DNA of 64,000 nucleotides from contig NZXX01000012.1 in NCBI GenBank assembly GCA_002702065.1, positions 1 to 64,000 of the forward strand. The letters are read 5' to 3'. The first letter of the stretch is position 1. Each line of letters begins with the position of its first letter. Below, piece after piece: positions 62,414-64,000 of this stretch. Under the pieces are notes generated by a model. That model saw only the letters and a list, made by a program, of their open reading frames with translations. It was not told where the DNA came from and made no database searches. Both the position numbers and the translations under genes were made by a program. Source of the DNA: Anaerolineaceae bacterium (GTDB lineage: Bacteria > Chloroflexota > Anaerolineae > Aggregatilineales > Phototrophicaceae).

Positions 62414-63676
62414 TTAATCCTGCTTGTCCTGACCGAGCAGGGACCGGCGTGCCGCCTCGCTGGTGGCGTCCAGATCGGGCTGGCTGGGTGCGCTCCATGT
62501 CTGGCGGATTTGCGGTTCTTCCGCGTTCGATGCGGCCCCGTTGAGCTGGCCGTTGCCACTGAGGACCAACGCGAGGATGATGACCAGCAGCGTCAGCAGG
62601 CCACAGCCGATAATACCGCCGATGGCCGCACTCATCCACAGGTTCTGCGGGCGCTTGCGGCGGAACACGCGGCGCGGGCGCGGCAGTTTGACGGCCTGGC
62701 TGCGGCGTGGTGTGTTGGGCGTTGGGTAGCGTGCCGGGGGCGGTGCGACGGGTGCGGCAGTTTCCTGTCGCAGCTGAACCGGCTTGGTCGGCTTGGCGAT
62801 GCCCGGCAGCGTATCATGAATGCTGCTGCCCCCATCCGAAGCCTGACGGACGGCTTCGGCCAGAGCGGTGGCACTATGATACCGTTCGTCGGGGCGTTTC
62901 TTCAGCACCCGGTTGACCACCTGTTCCAGCGCAACGGGCAGTTCCGGGTTGATGCTGCGCAGGGTTGGCGGTTGGGCGGTGACCTGAAGCACGGCGACCC
63001 CATAGGGCGTATCGGCATGAAACGGGCGTGTACCGGCACACATCTCGAACAGCATCACGCCGAGCGCGTAAATATCGCTGCGGCTGTCGAGCGGCTGGCC
63101 CTGCGCCTGTTCCGGGCTCATGTAGGCCGGGGTGCCCACGACATGCCGGGTGGTGATGCTGATGCCGCCCTGATCCTGGCCGAGCACACGCGCGATGCCG
63201 AAGTCGGTCAGGTAGGCGTCGCCGTTGTCGTCCATCAGGATGTTACTGGGTTTGAGGTCACGATGCAGCACGCCCTTGCTGTGGGCGTAATCCAGCGCGG
63301 GGGCGATCTGTTCCACAATTTTGGTGGTCAGATCGAGATCAAGCGGCCCTTGCCCCAGCAAATCGTCCACCGACCCTGCCGGCATGTAGCGCATGACGAT
63401 GTAGGGCTGACCCTCAAATTCGCCATAATCATGCACCGGCACGATATTGCGGTGTTCCAGCCGGGACACGATTTCGACTTCCCGGTGAAAGCGCTGCATG
63501 TACGTGTCGTCCTGCATGAACTGCCGCGGCAGCACCTTGAGGGCGACCACACGCTGCATCGAAATCTGGCGCGCCCGGTAAACCGTCGCCATGCCGCCAT
63601 AGCCGATGACGTTGAGAATCTCGTAACCGCCGATTTGCTGACCGCTCAGATTTTCCTGCTGCGAAGCATCTGTCAT
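62414..63676 (-). CDS. Transmembrane serine/threonine protein kinase
   Basis: 420 aa. ATG 63676 (GGGAA upstream) is chosen; ATG 63715 lies inside a TATAAT that would be the promoter, so it cannot start translation from that transcript. The kinase domain: glycine loop GYGGMATV (25-32), K47, catalytic HRDLKPSN (138-145), DFG (158-160), GTPAYMSPEQAQGQ. A basic Pro-rich linker (about 295-345) and one helix (about 350-372, IGGIIGCGLLTLLVIILALV) follow, with a short external tail. PASTA repeats are absent, unlike wall-sensing PknB. A PD40 gene follows. Confidence 0.94.
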   Translation of the reverse strand: MTDASQQENLSGQQIGGYEILNVIGYGGMATVYRARQISMQRVVALKVLPRQFMQDDTYMQRFHREVEIVSRLEHRNIVPVHDYGEFEGQPYIVMRYMPAGSVDDLLGQGPLDLDLTTKIVEQIAPALDYAHSKGVLHRDLKPSNILMDDNGDAYLTDFGIARVLGQDQGGISITTRHVVGTPAYMSPEQAQGQPLDSRSDIYALGVMLFEMCAGTRPFHADTPYGVAVLQVTAQPPTLRSINPELPVALEQVVNRVLKKRPDERYHSATALAEAVRQASDGGSSIHDTLPGIAKPTKPVQLRQETAAPVAPPPARYPTPNTPRRSQAVKLPRPRRVFRRKRPQNLWMSAAIGGIIGCGLLTLLVIILALVLSGNGQLNGAASNAEEPQIRQTWSAPSQPDLDATSEAARRSLLGQDKQD

Positions 63677-63712
63677 GCGCTCGTTCCCGTTTGTCGCGCC
63701 TGTGTTGCTGCT

Positions 63713-63718
63713 CATTAT
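63713..63718 (-). promoter_or_regulatory. -10 box of the kinase operon
   Basis: On the minus strand TATAAT spans 63718-63713; a weak TTTATC lies 17 bases before it. It sits about 37 bases ahead of ATG 63676 and excludes ATG 63715 as the start from this transcript. Confidence 0.45.
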
Positions 63719-63917
63719 ACTGGCAAGCCGTGCCTCGATAAAGCACCAGCCTATAGGGGGCAACAGACGGCCCGCGCCTGCGCCGCGCGGAATCAGGCAT
63801 AACTTTTTTAGCCCTGAGCCGGTTTAAAGTTAGAAATTTGTCCGATCAGCGGAATTAATAGTTCCTGTTACTCTTGCGGCGTATAATGATGGGTATTGTG
63901 AACTTGAGCTTGTGTGC

Positions 63918-64000
63918 ATGAATTTTCGTGTTTGCCTGATTGTTATTTTTGTGACATGCGCGGTTTTTGGGAATGCCGGTTGGGTGTTGGCGCAGGAAAC
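63918..64000 (+). CDS. Start of a secreted protein (truncated by window end)
   Basis: ATG 63918 opens a frame that reads MNFRVCLIVIFVTCAVFGNA then GWVLAQE before the window ends. This is a clean signal peptide with a likely cleavage after VLA. A TATAAT (63882-63887) lies 30 bases upstream. It is divergent from the kinase. The mature protein is not visible, so no function can be given. Confidence 0.65.
   Translation, partial: MNFRVCLIVIFVTCAVFGNAGWVLAQE

Noticed and set aside
62403..62639. N-terminal extension of the PD40 protein into the kinase gene
   Set aside because: These 79 codons overlap the kinase C-terminus in another frame and encode Arg/Pro/Gly-rich sequence; a GTG start just after the kinase stop gives a normal membrane anchor.

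Overview
The window is 64 kb of moderately GC-rich bacterial chromosome carrying about 59 protein genes, mostly in short operons on both strands. I see no rRNA, tRNA, CRISPR array, transposase or phage gene. Multi-domain LysM, fasciclin/DUF4397, SH3 and PD40 secreted proteins, a kinase paired with a beta-propeller protein, frequent TTG/GTG starts and long intergenic hairpin repeats fit Chloroflexota (Anaerolineae-like). That placement is inference; no marker was compared by search.

Layout. 1-5.2 kb: structured leader, then an iron-siderophore ABC operon whose binding protein is an internal tandem duplication. 5.2-11.7 kb: VOC protein, tandem MerR regulator, AlkZ-like winged-helix protein, SRPBCC/ArsR pair with a visible promoter-operator, DEAD-box helicase, orphan membrane protein. 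11.7-16.8 kb: LysM protein, dnaN, PadR-rhodanese fusion with amino-acid permease, YceI protein. 16.9-26 kb: glycosyltransferases, small Cys/His protein, SDR, TerC, TIR-TPR protein, GT-C-like membrane protein. 24.9-30.4 kb: ECF sigma, anti-sigma and DUF5937-type ArsR, divergent from two fasciclin/DUF4397 proteins; this recalls the mycobacterial SigK-RskA-MPT70/83 module. 30.5-40 kb: EEP-family protein, His-rich membrane protein, SH3 protein, PNPOx-like protein, ABC exporter, leuS. 40-49.5 kb: secreted protein, epimerase, M20 amidohydrolase, NfeD-slipin pair, CdsA, MFS plus phosphotransferase, aldo/keto reductase. 49.5-57.4 kb: SixA, GT9-GT26 fusion with a heptose-kinase-like gene, HD protein, flavodoxin, orphan protein with an eCIS-cargo-like N-terminus and OmpA C-terminus, long RmlA. 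57.6-64 kb: phosphatase, two esterases, two PD40 propellers, Ser/Thr kinase, and the start of a secreted protein.

The best candidates for new biology are the orphan eCIS-like OmpA protein, the sigma/anti-sigma/fasciclin module, the PadR-rhodanese fusion with a nested dyad over its own promoter, the GT9-GT26/heptose-kinase locus, the doubled siderophore-binding protein with its structured upstream region, and a dispersed repeat family present twice here.
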